The position numbers were made by a program, and so were the translations under genes. 64,000 bases of DNA, taken from assembly GCF_006546625.1 (NCBI RefSeq), contig NZ_VIAR01000002.1, positions 62,001-126,000 of the forward strand, given 5' to 3'. The notes under the pieces are model-generated. The model was not told the DNA's origin. It saw only the letters and a list, made by a program, of their open reading frames with translations, and made no database searches. Source of the DNA: Haloflavibacter putidus. GTDB taxonomy: Bacteria; Bacteroidota; Bacteroidia; Flavobacteriales; Flavobacteriaceae. The stretch's first letter is position 1; every line of letters begins with the position of its first letter. Positions 45,119 to 52,276 of the stretch are shown piece after piece.

Positions 45119-46229
45119 CTTTTATTTTTTCTATAAAGCGGTGCAAATCTTTTTTTAAAAATTCCGGTTTAAAAGCCTGGTAATAAGCTTCCGGATTCCT
45201 TTTGCTTTTGCTTAGGTCTTCTTCCGTAAAGGAAATAAATTCTGATAAATGTTTTGCAAGGTGTTTATCTTCCTCAATTTTCCCGAACCAATTTTGCTTA
45301 TTAAGATAAGGTGCAAAAATAGAAAAAGTAGGAATACCCAAAGCTTTTGCCATATTGTTTGCCCCGCCTTCGTTACCGATTACCGCTTTGCAAAAATGCG
45401 TAATTGCTAAAAATTGCCGTAAACTTTTACCAAAAACCTCAAAATAAATATGTTTCTGGGTTTTTTCCGTCGTAGCGGAATAAATTGCTAAAGCTTCTTC
45501 GCGTTGTTTAGGTATATAATTAAACAATACTTGCACTTCTTGCCAGTGGTTTACCAAATAATCTAAGAGTTTTGCCATATAGTTTGGCGGATAGGTTTTT
45601 TGCGGACCGCTTCCCAAAACGCTAATCATAACAATAGGCTGAGATAGATTTAAACCGGATTCTTCTAAAAATTGTTTAGCGTTTTCTTTTTCAGACGTGC
45701 TCAAATAAATTTTTGGCTCTAGATTTTGAAAATTTATACCTAAAGGTTTCAACAAGCTTAACCTATTTTCTATTGCCAAACTTGCTTGATTTTCTGGTGT
45801 GGCTAAACGCTCTATGGTGTGCGAATAAAAAACACTGGTATGCTTTTTATGGTAGGCAATTTTAATTTTTGCACCGCTGTAATAACTTATTAACGTGCTG
45901 CCAATTTTTCCGTAAACATCGATAACTACATCGTAGTTTTCATTTTTAATGCCCAACAAGAATTTATAAAACCGTTTTACAGATTTCTCAATTTGGGTAG
46001 TGATGACCACTTTTTTATCGATAAACGGATTATTTTCTAAAACCGGTAATGTATGCTGGTTTACCAAATAATGTACTTCTGCGGTTGGAAATTCTTTTTT
46101 TATGGCTTCGCATAACATAGAAGAGGTAAGCACATCGCCAATCATTTTTTGCTGAATGACCAAAAATTTCTTTCCGTTCAAATCCTTCCGTAAAGAAGAA
46201 TTGCTGCTATTTTTAGATAATTTGGTCAT
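45108..46229 (-). CDS. Family 9 glycosyltransferase (heptosyltransferase-like)
   Basis: A 373-residue GT-B enzyme with FLVIQQKMIGDVLTSSMLCE near 24-43, EVHYLVNQHTLPVLENNPFI, and the C-terminal VIGNEGGANNMAKALGIPTF, the GT9 donor-binding motif (usually GxDSGxxH/N). It usually adds heptose to the LPS inner core. In flavobacteria GT9 proteins may use other sugars. It is coupled to the glycerophosphotransferase-like gene by an 11-base overlap, and a hairpin terminator of dapD sits upstream. Role in LPS core assembly is the best inference. Confidence 0.88.
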   Translation of the reverse strand: MTKLSKNSSNSSLRKDLNGKKFLVIQQKMIGDVLTSSMLCEAIKKEFPTAEVHYLVNQHTLPVLENNPFIDKKVVITTQIEKSVKRFYKFLLGIKNENYDVVIDVYGKIGSTLISYYSGAKIKIAYHKKHTSVFYSHTIERLATPENQASLAIENRLSLLKPLGINFQNLEPKIYLSTSEKENAKQFLEESGLNLSQPIVMISVLGSGPQKTYPPNYMAKLLDYLVNHWQEVQVLFNYIPKQREEALAIYSATTEKTQKHIYFEVFGKSLRQFLAITHFCKAVIGNEGGANNMAKALGIPTFSIFAPYLNKQNWFGKIEEDKHLAKHLSEFISFTEEDLSKSKRNPEAYYQAFKPEFLKKDLHRFIEKIKDEV

Positions 46230-46276
46230 TGCGATATTCTTGGTTTAGTTTTAGTACATTTAGCAAGTTAAAGTAA

Positions 46277-46316
46277 AAAAAGTTGCTCCAAATTTATAAG
46301 TTCAGAGCAACTTTTT
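46277..46316 (-). terminator. Terminator hairpin after dapD
   Basis: A 12-base-pair perfect stem (AAAAAGTTGCTC and complement) with a 16-base loop. Read on the minus strand it is followed by a T run, so it ends dapD transcription before the GT9 gene. Confidence 0.8.
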
Positions 46317-46325
46317 AATCACAAT

Positions 46326-47144
46326 TTAAACCGCCACGTCGTAAGTGCGTAGAGCATCGTTTAAAGATGTTTTTTTGTTGGTACTTTCTTTGCGTTTTCC
46401 AATAATCAATGCACACGGAACTTGGTATTCCCCGGCAGGGAACTTTTTGGTATAACTTCCGGGAATTACTACCGATCGCGCTGGCACAAGACCTTTGCTT
46501 TCTTTAGGCTCGTTGCCGGTAACGTCTATAATTTTTGTAGAAGCGGTAAGTACGACATTGGCGCCTAAAACTGCTTCTTTTTCTACTTTTACGCCTTCTA
46601 CCACAATACTGCGCGAACCTAAAAACGCGTTATCTTCTATAATTACGGGAGCTGCCTGCAAGGGTTCTAAAACGCCGCCAATGCCAACGCCGCCAGAAAG
46701 ATGAACGTTTTTGCCAATTTGCGCGCAACTGCCAACCGTTGCCCAAGTATCTACCATAGTACCTTCGTCAACATACGCGCCAATGTTTACATAACTTGGC
46801 ATCATAATCACACCGCTGGAAATATAGGCGCCGTGTCTGGCAACAGCGCTTGGCACCACGCGAATGCCTTTTTCTTTATAGCCGGTTTTAAGTGGCATTT
46901 TGTCGTGGTACTCAAAAATACTGGCTTCCATCGTTTCCATTTTTTGGATGGGAAAATATAAAACCACGGCTTTTTTAACCCATTCGTTTACTTGCCAATC
47001 TCCGGAATTAGTAGGTTGCGCACAACGTAATTTCCCGGCATCTATTTGATTGATAACTTCTCTAATGGCTTTTATTGTATCTTGTTCTTTTAAAAGTTCG
47101 CGGTTGTCCCAAGCTTTTAAAATAGTTTCTTTTAGTTTTTCCAT
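46326..47144 (-). CDS. dapD: Tetrahydrodipicolinate N-succinyltransferase
   Basis: A 272-residue trimeric left-handed beta-helix acyltransferase of the succinylase lysine/diaminopimelate pathway. Hexapeptide repeats run through VMMPSYVNIGAYVDEGTMVD, TWATVGSCAQIGKNVHLSGG and IIEDNAFLGSRSIVVEGVKV; the N-terminal helical domain and RVVPSAVARHGAYI match DapD. The start at 47144 (MEKLKETILKAWDNREL) is chosen over an upstream ATG at 47183 because of alignment with the family. DAP feeds peptidoglycan and lysine. The gene is monocistronic. Confidence 0.96.
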   Translation of the reverse strand: MEKLKETILKAWDNRELLKEQDTIKAIREVINQIDAGKLRCAQPTNSGDWQVNEWVKKAVVLYFPIQKMETMEASIFEYHDKMPLKTGYKEKGIRVVPSAVARHGAYISSGVIMMPSYVNIGAYVDEGTMVDTWATVGSCAQIGKNVHLSGGVGIGGVLEPLQAAPVIIEDNAFLGSRSIVVEGVKVEKEAVLGANVVLTASTKIIDVTGNEPKESKGLVPARSVVIPGSYTKKFPAGEYQVPCALIIGKRKESTNKKTSLNDALRTYDVAV

Positions 47145-47211
47145 AATTTCAATTTTGGGGTAAATATAAGGGCTTATGCGCAAATACTACAAAAAAGCGC
47201 TGGAGAAGTCT

Positions 47212-47219
47212 TATCTTTG
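47212..47219 (+). promoter_or_regulatory. Candidate TAnnTTTG promoter of ruvX
   Basis: TATCTTTG matches the -7 consensus 12 bases before the ATG at 47232. Confidence 0.42.
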
Positions 47220-47231
47220 CAAAAAAAATAG

Positions 47232-47639
47232 ATGGCACGAATTTTAGCTTTAGATTTTGGTACAAAACGTACCGGCATTGCCGTAACCGACGAACTACAA
47301 ATTATCGCTTCCGGACTAACCACGGTAAAAACCCCCGATTTGCTTACTTTTTTAAAAGATTATTTTGCCAAAGAAAAAGTAGAAACAATGGTGGTGGGAG
47401 AACCAACGCAAAAAGACGGTTCGCCATCGCAAAGCGAAGAAGCCATACAAGAATTTCTAAAAGAGTTTAAAGAGAAATTTCCGCAAATGCCTATAGAAAG
47501 AGCAGATGAACGTTACACCTCTAAAATGGCGATGGAAACCATGATAAACAGCGGTATAAAAAAGAAAAAACGCCGTAACAAAGAATTGATAGACGAGATT
47601 AGCGCCACTATAATTTTGCAGAATTATTTGTATAAATAG
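47232..47639 (+). CDS. ruvX: Holliday junction resolvase-like RuvX/YqgF
   Basis: A 135-residue RNase H-fold nuclease with LALDFGTKRTGIAVTDE at 5-21 (catalytic D near 7), VETMVVGEPTQKDGSPS and DERYTSKMAMETMI (the conserved ERYTS motif). YqgF proteins take part in 16S rRNA 5' end maturation and possibly recombination. It has a close promoter candidate and starts a plus-strand cluster with def. Assignment is secure; its main role may be rRNA processing rather than junction resolution. Confidence 0.94.
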   Translation: MARILALDFGTKRTGIAVTDELQIIASGLTTVKTPDLLTFLKDYFAKEKVETMVVGEPTQKDGSPSQSEEAIQEFLKEFKEKFPQMPIERADERYTSKMAMETMINSGIKKKKRRNKELIDEISATIILQNYLYK

Positions 47640-47650
47640 TAGACATTTAA

Positions 47651-47731
47651 ACATCAGTAAAAAACGGAAATTATATTTATACAGAAGAAGCTGATAATTC
47701 AGAAAAGCAACTAATTTTTGATTTTAATTAA
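47651..47731 (+). pseudogene. Possible gene remnant in the ruvX-def gap
   Basis: An open frame with no start reads TSVKNGNYIYTEEADNSEKQ then LIFDFN and a stop (47729-47731). The composition is protein-like (charged and aromatic residues in balance) rather than AT-rich noise, and looks like the C-terminal tail of a lost gene. It may be chance; no homologue can be named. Confidence 0.3.
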
Positions 47732-47805
47732 AGAATAAAACGCTAAGTACATTTATAAATTTTAGAAAAAGCGGCAACGTAAGCTCTATAAATAGTTTAA
47801 ATGCT

Positions 47806-47813
47806 TAAATTTG
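47806..47813 (+). promoter_or_regulatory. Candidate TAnnTTTG promoter of def
   Basis: TAAATTTG matches the -7 consensus 45 bases before the ATG at 47859. Confidence 0.42.
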
Positions 47814-47858
47814 CAGCGATTTAAAACGAAAGTTTTTTCAATTTAATAGAAGAAAAAA

Positions 47859-48449
47859 ATGATTTTACCCATAGTAGCTTACGGCGATCCTGTTTTAAAG
47901 AAAAAATGTAAAGACATACCACAAGATTACCCCAAACTAAAAGAGTTGATAGAAAACATGTGGGAAACCATGTATAACGCACAAGGCGTTGGTTTGGCCG
48001 CACCACAAGTGGGAAGGTCTATACGCCTATTTTTGGTAGATGCCTCGCCTTTTGCAGAGGACGACTCTTTGCCGGAAGAAGAAAAAGAAGCCTTAAAAAA
48101 CTTTAAAAAAGTCTTTATCAATCCGCAAATTGTAGAAGAAGAAGGAGACGAATGGGCGTTTAACGAAGGTTGCCTAAGCATACCAGAAGTACGCGAAGAC
48201 GTTTTTAGAACTCCGCAAATTACAATAGAATACCAAGACGAAAATTTCGAAAAGCATACTGAAACTTTAAAAGGTTTAGCTGCTAGAGTAGTACAACACG
48301 AATACGACCATATAGAAGGCATTTTATTTACAGACAAACTCTCCAGCCTTAAAAAACGACTTATTAAAGGCAAACTGCAAAAAATAGCCAAAGGTGCTAT
48401 TAGTGTAGACTACCGTATGCGTTTTCCAAAAGTAAAAAAAGCACGGTAA
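47859..48449 (+). CDS. def: Peptide deformylase
   Basis: A 196-residue metalloenzyme that removes the formyl group from nascent proteins. All three family motifs are intact: GVGLAAPQVG (43-52), EGCLSIPEV with the metal cysteine (about 105-113) and VQHEYDHIEG (QHExDH, about 145-155). There is a longer insert (AEDDSLPEEEKEALKNF) between motifs 1 and 2, as in many Bacteroidetes deformylases. It precedes a DUF5606 gene by 54 bases and may be cotranscribed. Confidence 0.96.
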   Translation: MILPIVAYGDPVLKKKCKDIPQDYPKLKELIENMWETMYNAQGVGLAAPQVGRSIRLFLVDASPFAEDDSLPEEEKEALKNFKKVFINPQIVEEEGDEWAFNEGCLSIPEVREDVFRTPQITIEYQDENFEKHTETLKGLAARVVQHEYDHIEGILFTDKLSSLKKRLIKGKLQKIAKGAISVDYRMRFPKVKKAR

Positions 48450-48503
48450 TCATTTTGTAAATAGTACAAGAGATTAGATATTTGCCAACCAAAAAATAAA
48501 AAA

Positions 48504-48944
48504 ATGAGCTTAGAAAAAATATTATCCATTTCGGGAAAACCCGGTTTATACGAATTAAAAGCCCAAACCCGCGGCGGTTTTGTGGCAGAATCTTTGGCAG
48601 ACGGCAGAAAAATATCTGTAAACGTACGCCACAACGTGAGTATGCTTAGCGAAATCGCAATGTACACCTATACAGAAGAAGTACCATTGCGCGAAGTTTT
48701 TCAAAATATTGCAGAAAAAGAAGACGGCAAAGAAGCAATTAGCCACAGAGAATCTAAAGATAAATTAGAAAACTATTTTTCTGAAGTATTGCCAGAATAC
48801 GACGAAGACCGCGTATATGCCAGCGATATTAAAAAAGTTTTCCAATGGTATAACATTTTGGTAAAAGCCGGTAAAACAGACTTCTCAGAACCGGAAGAGC
48901 AAAGCAACGGAGAAGAAAAACCCGATACAAAGGAAGAAGAATAA
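48504..48944 (+). CDS. DUF5606 domain protein
   Basis: The 146-residue protein matches DUF5606, a Bacteroidetes family: LEKILSISGKPGLYELKAQT, GGFVAESLADGRKISVNVRH and LSEIAMYTYTEEVPLREVFQ. The C-terminal third is acidic (EPEEQSNGEEKPDTKEEE) and probably disordered. The function is unknown; the constant position after def in many relatives suggests a role in translation or its regulation, which is inference. A hairpin terminator follows. Confidence 0.9.
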   Translation: MSLEKILSISGKPGLYELKAQTRGGFVAESLADGRKISVNVRHNVSMLSEIAMYTYTEEVPLREVFQNIAEKEDGKEAISHRESKDKLENYFSEVLPEYDEDRVYASDIKKVFQWYNILVKAGKTDFSEPEEQSNGEEKPDTKEEE

Positions 48945-48965
48945 ATACAGCAGATAAAAAGTATC

Positions 48966-49000
48966 AAAACTGTTTAAGAACTTTGTTTTTAAGCAGTTTT
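48966..49000 (+). terminator. Terminator hairpin after the DUF5606 gene
   Basis: A 12-pair stem (AAAACTGTTTAA with TTAAGCAGTTTT, one G-U pair) with an 11-base loop is followed by T residues, ending the def-DUF5606 transcript. Confidence 0.75.
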
Positions 49001-49158
49001 TTTATGGCGTTACCTTTTCTGCTATCTGCAGAAAAGGTCGGGCTTTACATTGCAATCTTTTTTTGCCATTTATGGCAGCAAAAAAAGGATTTACACTACA
49101 ATCCCTAACGCAAAATAACTTCTTTATAAAAAATTGTAAATTGCAAAAAAATCGTGCT

Positions 49159-49935
49159 ATGAACTCCAGAGAAACCCAGCTAAAAGCCTTAGACAGATTG
49201 CTCACTATAATGAACGAGCTGCGCGAGCAATGCCCTTGGGACCGTAAACAAACCCTAGAAAGTTTGCGCCATCTTACCATAGAAGAAGTCTACGAGCTTG
49301 GCGATGCAATTTTAGATAATGACCTGGAAGAAATAAAAAAAGAACTCGGAGATGTTTTGCTGCACATTGTCTTTTATGCCCAAATTGGCAGTGAGAAAAA
49401 AAGTTTTGACATAGCAGATGTAGCCAATACTATCTGTGAAAAATTAGTATCTCGACATCCGCATATTTACGGCAATGTAAAAGTAGAAAGTGAAGAAGAC
49501 GTTAAAAAAAATTGGGAAAGTTTAAAATTAAGAGAAGGTAAAAAAAGCGTTTTAGAAGGCGTTCCGCGTTCGTTGCCGGCAATGGTTAAAGCCAGCAGAA
49601 TTCAGGAGAAAGTAGCCGGGGTTGGTTTTGATTGGGAAAAACCGGAACAGGTTTTTGAAAAAGTAAAAGAAGAGTTAGAAGAATTTCAGCACGAAGTAAA
49701 AACCGAAAATAAAGACAAAATGGAAGCCGAGTTTGGCGACGTACTTTTTTCTTTGGTAAATTACGCCAGATTTTTAAACATCAATCCGGAAAATGCTTTA
49801 GAACGCACCAACAAAAAATTTATAGGCAGATTTCAACACATAGAAAAAAGAGCAGCAGAAAACAAAACTCCCCTAAACCAGTTAAGCTTAGCAGAAATGG
49901 ACGAATTTTGGGAAGAAGCAAAATCTATTCCCTAA
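49159..49935 (+). CDS. mazG: Nucleoside triphosphate pyrophosphohydrolase MazG
   Basis: A 258-residue protein with two MazG domains. Domain 1 includes LREQCPWDRKQTLESLRHLT and IEEVYELGDAI; domain 2 includes KEELEEFQHEV and EAEFGDVLFSLVNYARFL with the EExxE and ExxD metal sites. It hydrolyses NTPs and dNTPs to NMP and pyrophosphate. The start is set at 49159 (MNSRETQLKALDRLL) by family alignment; an upstream in-frame ATG at 49063 would add 32 unrelated residues. The E. coli homologue tempers stress by lowering ppGpp or removing damaged nucleotides. Confidence 0.94.
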   Translation: MNSRETQLKALDRLLTIMNELREQCPWDRKQTLESLRHLTIEEVYELGDAILDNDLEEIKKELGDVLLHIVFYAQIGSEKKSFDIADVANTICEKLVSRHPHIYGNVKVESEEDVKKNWESLKLREGKKSVLEGVPRSLPAMVKASRIQEKVAGVGFDWEKPEQVFEKVKEELEEFQHEVKTENKDKMEAEFGDVLFSLVNYARFLNINPENALERTNKKFIGRFQHIEKRAAENKTPLNQLSLAEMDEFWEEAKSIP

Positions 49936-49961
49936 CCCCTTATTTTCCATTCTCTAATTCC

Positions 49962-50606
49962 TTAGCCTGCAATCTTTTTTAATAAACCCCGGTTTATTTC
50001 ATGTTTTCCTTCAAAGGGAAGAATTTCTAAATTCTCTTTTCCAAAAAGTTCTTCGGCGCGGGTAATTTCTTCTTTAACGCGTTTTGCGTTGAGGTATTCG
50101 TCTTGTTTTCCGTAAAGCAAACTAACTTTCGTTTCTTTTAAAAACTTAAAATCTTCTGCTGTTAATTCTTTAGGAATACCACCGGAGTGAATTACCAAAT
50201 CTGCGCAATCTATTTTTCGGCTGGCAAGCCATCGCATAATTACAGAAACCCCTTGCGAGTAGCCAAAAAGAATAAGGCGTTTATCGCCGGGTATATTTTC
50301 GTTTGTAAAAACGGCATCTAAATAATTTACTATATTTTCTGTTTCTTGCTTTGTGTTTTCGCGCGTTAACCAACTGGCACCAACATGTTTAAAATCTGTT
50401 TTTTGATAGTATTTAGATGGTGCTTGGGGTGCGATTATATAATTTTCTTCTTTATCTAATTGCGCGAAATATAGAATAAAATACTTACTCAAATAGCCTA
50501 AACCGTGGCAAGCAATCCATACATTTTTTGTTTTTTCTTGCAATTGGTTTCGGGTAGAGTAGGAGTTGGTTGTAGTATAAGAAACTTGCTTTTCTGCAGA
50601 AGCCAT
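49962..50606 (-). CDS. Phospholipase/carboxylesterase-family alpha/beta hydrolase
   Basis: The 214-residue alpha/beta hydrolase has the oxyanion segment VWIACHGLGYLSKYFILYF, the nucleophile elbow LFGYSQGVSVIMRWL (GYSQG with Ser) and, near the end, PFEGKHEINRG, holding the catalytic histidine. It resembles the family that includes esterase EstB and YpfH. The natural ester is unknown. It runs opposite to mazG and the menaquinone genes, with its own start near 50606, and no clear promoter was found. Confidence 0.85.
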   Translation of the reverse strand: MASAEKQVSYTTTNSYSTRNQLQEKTKNVWIACHGLGYLSKYFILYFAQLDKEENYIIAPQAPSKYYQKTDFKHVGASWLTRENTKQETENIVNYLDAVFTNENIPGDKRLILFGYSQGVSVIMRWLASRKIDCADLVIHSGGIPKELTAEDFKFLKETKVSLLYGKQDEYLNAKRVKEEITRAEELFGKENLEILPFEGKHEINRGLLKKIAG

Positions 50607-50700
50607 ATAGGTTGATTTTTGTATTTTTACAAAAGAAGTAAATAATTTTAAATTCTGCCGAAGCTTTTAAAAAAGCTTAGCCTTTTTACCAAGAAAAAAA

Positions 50701-51123
50701 ATGAAGTATACAAAAGAAGAAATATTATCGCGTTGTGCACAAATGTGCAAAAACACAATGATGGAAACCTTAGAAATGGAATTTATAGATGTTGGAGAAG
50801 ATTTTTTAACGGCTAAAATGCCGGTAACAACAAAAGTACACCAACCTGATGGCGTTTTGCATGGTGGCGCAATGGTGGCTTTGGCAGAAAGTGTTGGCAG
50901 TGCCGCCAGTTTTATATTTTTAGATGGCGAAAACTATTATATTCGAGGTATTGAGATTTCTGCCAATCATATAAAAAGTATTGCAGAAGGAGAGGTTTTT
51001 GCAAAAGCAAAAATTTTACATAAAGGCAGAACCACGCAGGTTTGGGATATTAAAATTCGGGATGCTGAAGATAATTTGATTTCGTTTGTTAAATTAACCA
51101 CTATCGCGTTAGCTAAAAAATAA
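50701..51123 (+). CDS. menI: Hotdog-fold thioesterase, probable DHNA-CoA hydrolase
   Basis: A 140-residue PaaI-family hotdog protein with GVLHGGAMVALAESVGSAAS (the HGG catalytic segment near 57-70) and RGIEISANHIKSIAEGEVFA. Its stop is 3 bases before the start of menF and menD follows, which makes it the likely 1,4-dihydroxy-2-naphthoyl-CoA thioesterase (MenI) of menaquinone synthesis. On sequence alone PaaI-type thioesterases are not substrate-specific, so the function is inferred from the operon. Confidence 0.88.
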   Translation: MKYTKEEILSRCAQMCKNTMMETLEMEFIDVGEDFLTAKMPVTTKVHQPDGVLHGGAMVALAESVGSAASFIFLDGENYYIRGIEISANHIKSIAEGEVFAKAKILHKGRTTQVWDIKIRDAEDNLISFVKLTTIALAKK

Positions 51124-51126
51124 ATT

Positions 51127-52242
51127 ATGACTACTGCATCGGCTTTTTTTGAGAGAATATCTACCCAGCTAAACAATAGTTTACCTTTTGTTGTGTATAG
51201 ATATCCAAACAGCAAAACCATAAAAGCGCAATTTCAAAACACGGCTACTTTAGAGTTTTTAGAAAGCTTTGAGCAAGAAGGTTTTATTTTTGCTCCTTTC
51301 GATACATCTAGTAAAACCATTTTTTTTGCTAATGAAGATGCAGAATGTTTTAGCATTTCGCAAGATATAGAAATGCCGGCCGTAAATTCTTCCGTAAAGT
51401 ATACGCCAAATATTCAGGAAAAAACGCAGCACGAGCATTTGGTGGAAAAAGCTATTGCGGAAATAAATAATACGGATTTAGAAAAAGTGATTGTTTCGCA
51501 CAATCCGGTTTTAGCTACGCAAACCCATGCTCTTGCATATTTTAAAAGTCTGTTGGCCATTTACAAAACGGCATTTGTTTACATTTGGTACCATCCGCAA
51601 GTTGGTTTATGGTTGGGTGCAACCCCCGAAACTTTACTACAAACCGAAGGCAATAATTTTAAAACAATGGCTTTGGCTGGCACACAAGTTTATCAAGAAA
51701 AAGAACTAAAGTGGCAGAAAAAAGAAATAGAAGAGCAAGCTTGGGTAACCCAATCTATTTTGGAAGATTTAGAAAGTAGCGGCGGCGCAGAAAGAATTTC
51801 AACTTCTAAAACTTATACGCATCCGGCGGGAAAAGTAGCACATTTACGTACCGATATTACCGGTGTTTTTAACAAAAAAAAATTAGGAGAAATAGTTACT
51901 GCTTTACATCCCACCCCGGCAGTTTGTGGTTTTCCTAAAAAAATGGCCAAAGATTTTATTTTAAAAGAAGAAAATTATAATAGGCAATTTTATACCGGTT
52001 ATTTGGGAGAATTGAATACCAAAGTGCAAAAAACACGCAATAAACGAAGCAGAAATGTAGAAAACTCTGCTTATAATCTAATAAAGCGCCAAAGCAATTT
52101 GTATGTTAATTTGCGTTGTATGCAAGTTTTAGAAAACAAAATTTTGCTATATGTTGGGGGCGGAATTACCAAAGATTCTAAGCCTATGGCAGAATGGGAA
52201 GAAACCTTAAACAAAGCTAAAACTATACTGCAAGTAGTATAA
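51127..52242 (+). CDS. menF: Isochorismate synthase
   Basis: A 371-residue chorismate-binding enzyme that converts chorismate to isochorismate, the first step of menaquinone synthesis. The C-terminal core holds YIWYHPQVGLWLGATPETLL, FKTMALAGTQVYQE, LHPTPAVCGFPKKMAKDFI (the P-A-V-C-G/P region), YTGYLGELNTK and YVGGGITKDSKPMAEWEET. It lies between the thioesterase and menD with 3- and 34-base gaps. The roughly 370 length is shorter than E. coli MenF (431), usual in flavobacteria. Confidence 0.94.
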   Translation: MTTASAFFERISTQLNNSLPFVVYRYPNSKTIKAQFQNTATLEFLESFEQEGFIFAPFDTSSKTIFFANEDAECFSISQDIEMPAVNSSVKYTPNIQEKTQHEHLVEKAIAEINNTDLEKVIVSHNPVLATQTHALAYFKSLLAIYKTAFVYIWYHPQVGLWLGATPETLLQTEGNNFKTMALAGTQVYQEKELKWQKKEIEEQAWVTQSILEDLESSGGAERISTSKTYTHPAGKVAHLRTDITGVFNKKKLGEIVTALHPTPAVCGFPKKMAKDFILKEENYNRQFYTGYLGELNTKVQKTRNKRSRNVENSAYNLIKRQSNLYVNLRCMQVLENKILLYVGGGITKDSKPMAEWEETLNKAKTILQVV

Positions 52243-52249
52243 TTAAGTT

Positions 52250-52257
52250 TATTTTTG
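52250..52257 (+). promoter_or_regulatory. Possible internal promoter element before menD
   Basis: TATTTTTG matches the -7 consensus in the 34-base menF-menD gap, 20 bases before the menD start. It may give extra menD transcription; low certainty in such an AT-rich gap. Confidence 0.28.
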
Positions 52258-52276
52258 AAGAAAAATACCAACTTCT

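Noticed and set aside
47927-48391. 154-codon minus-strand frame antisense to def
   Set aside because: It lies wholly inside the peptide deformylase gene, whose product has all catalytic motifs; the antisense product has serine/cysteine-rich shadow composition.
49063-49158. Upstream ATG for mazG
   Set aside because: It adds 32 residues unrelated to the family; the conserved N-terminus starts at 49159.
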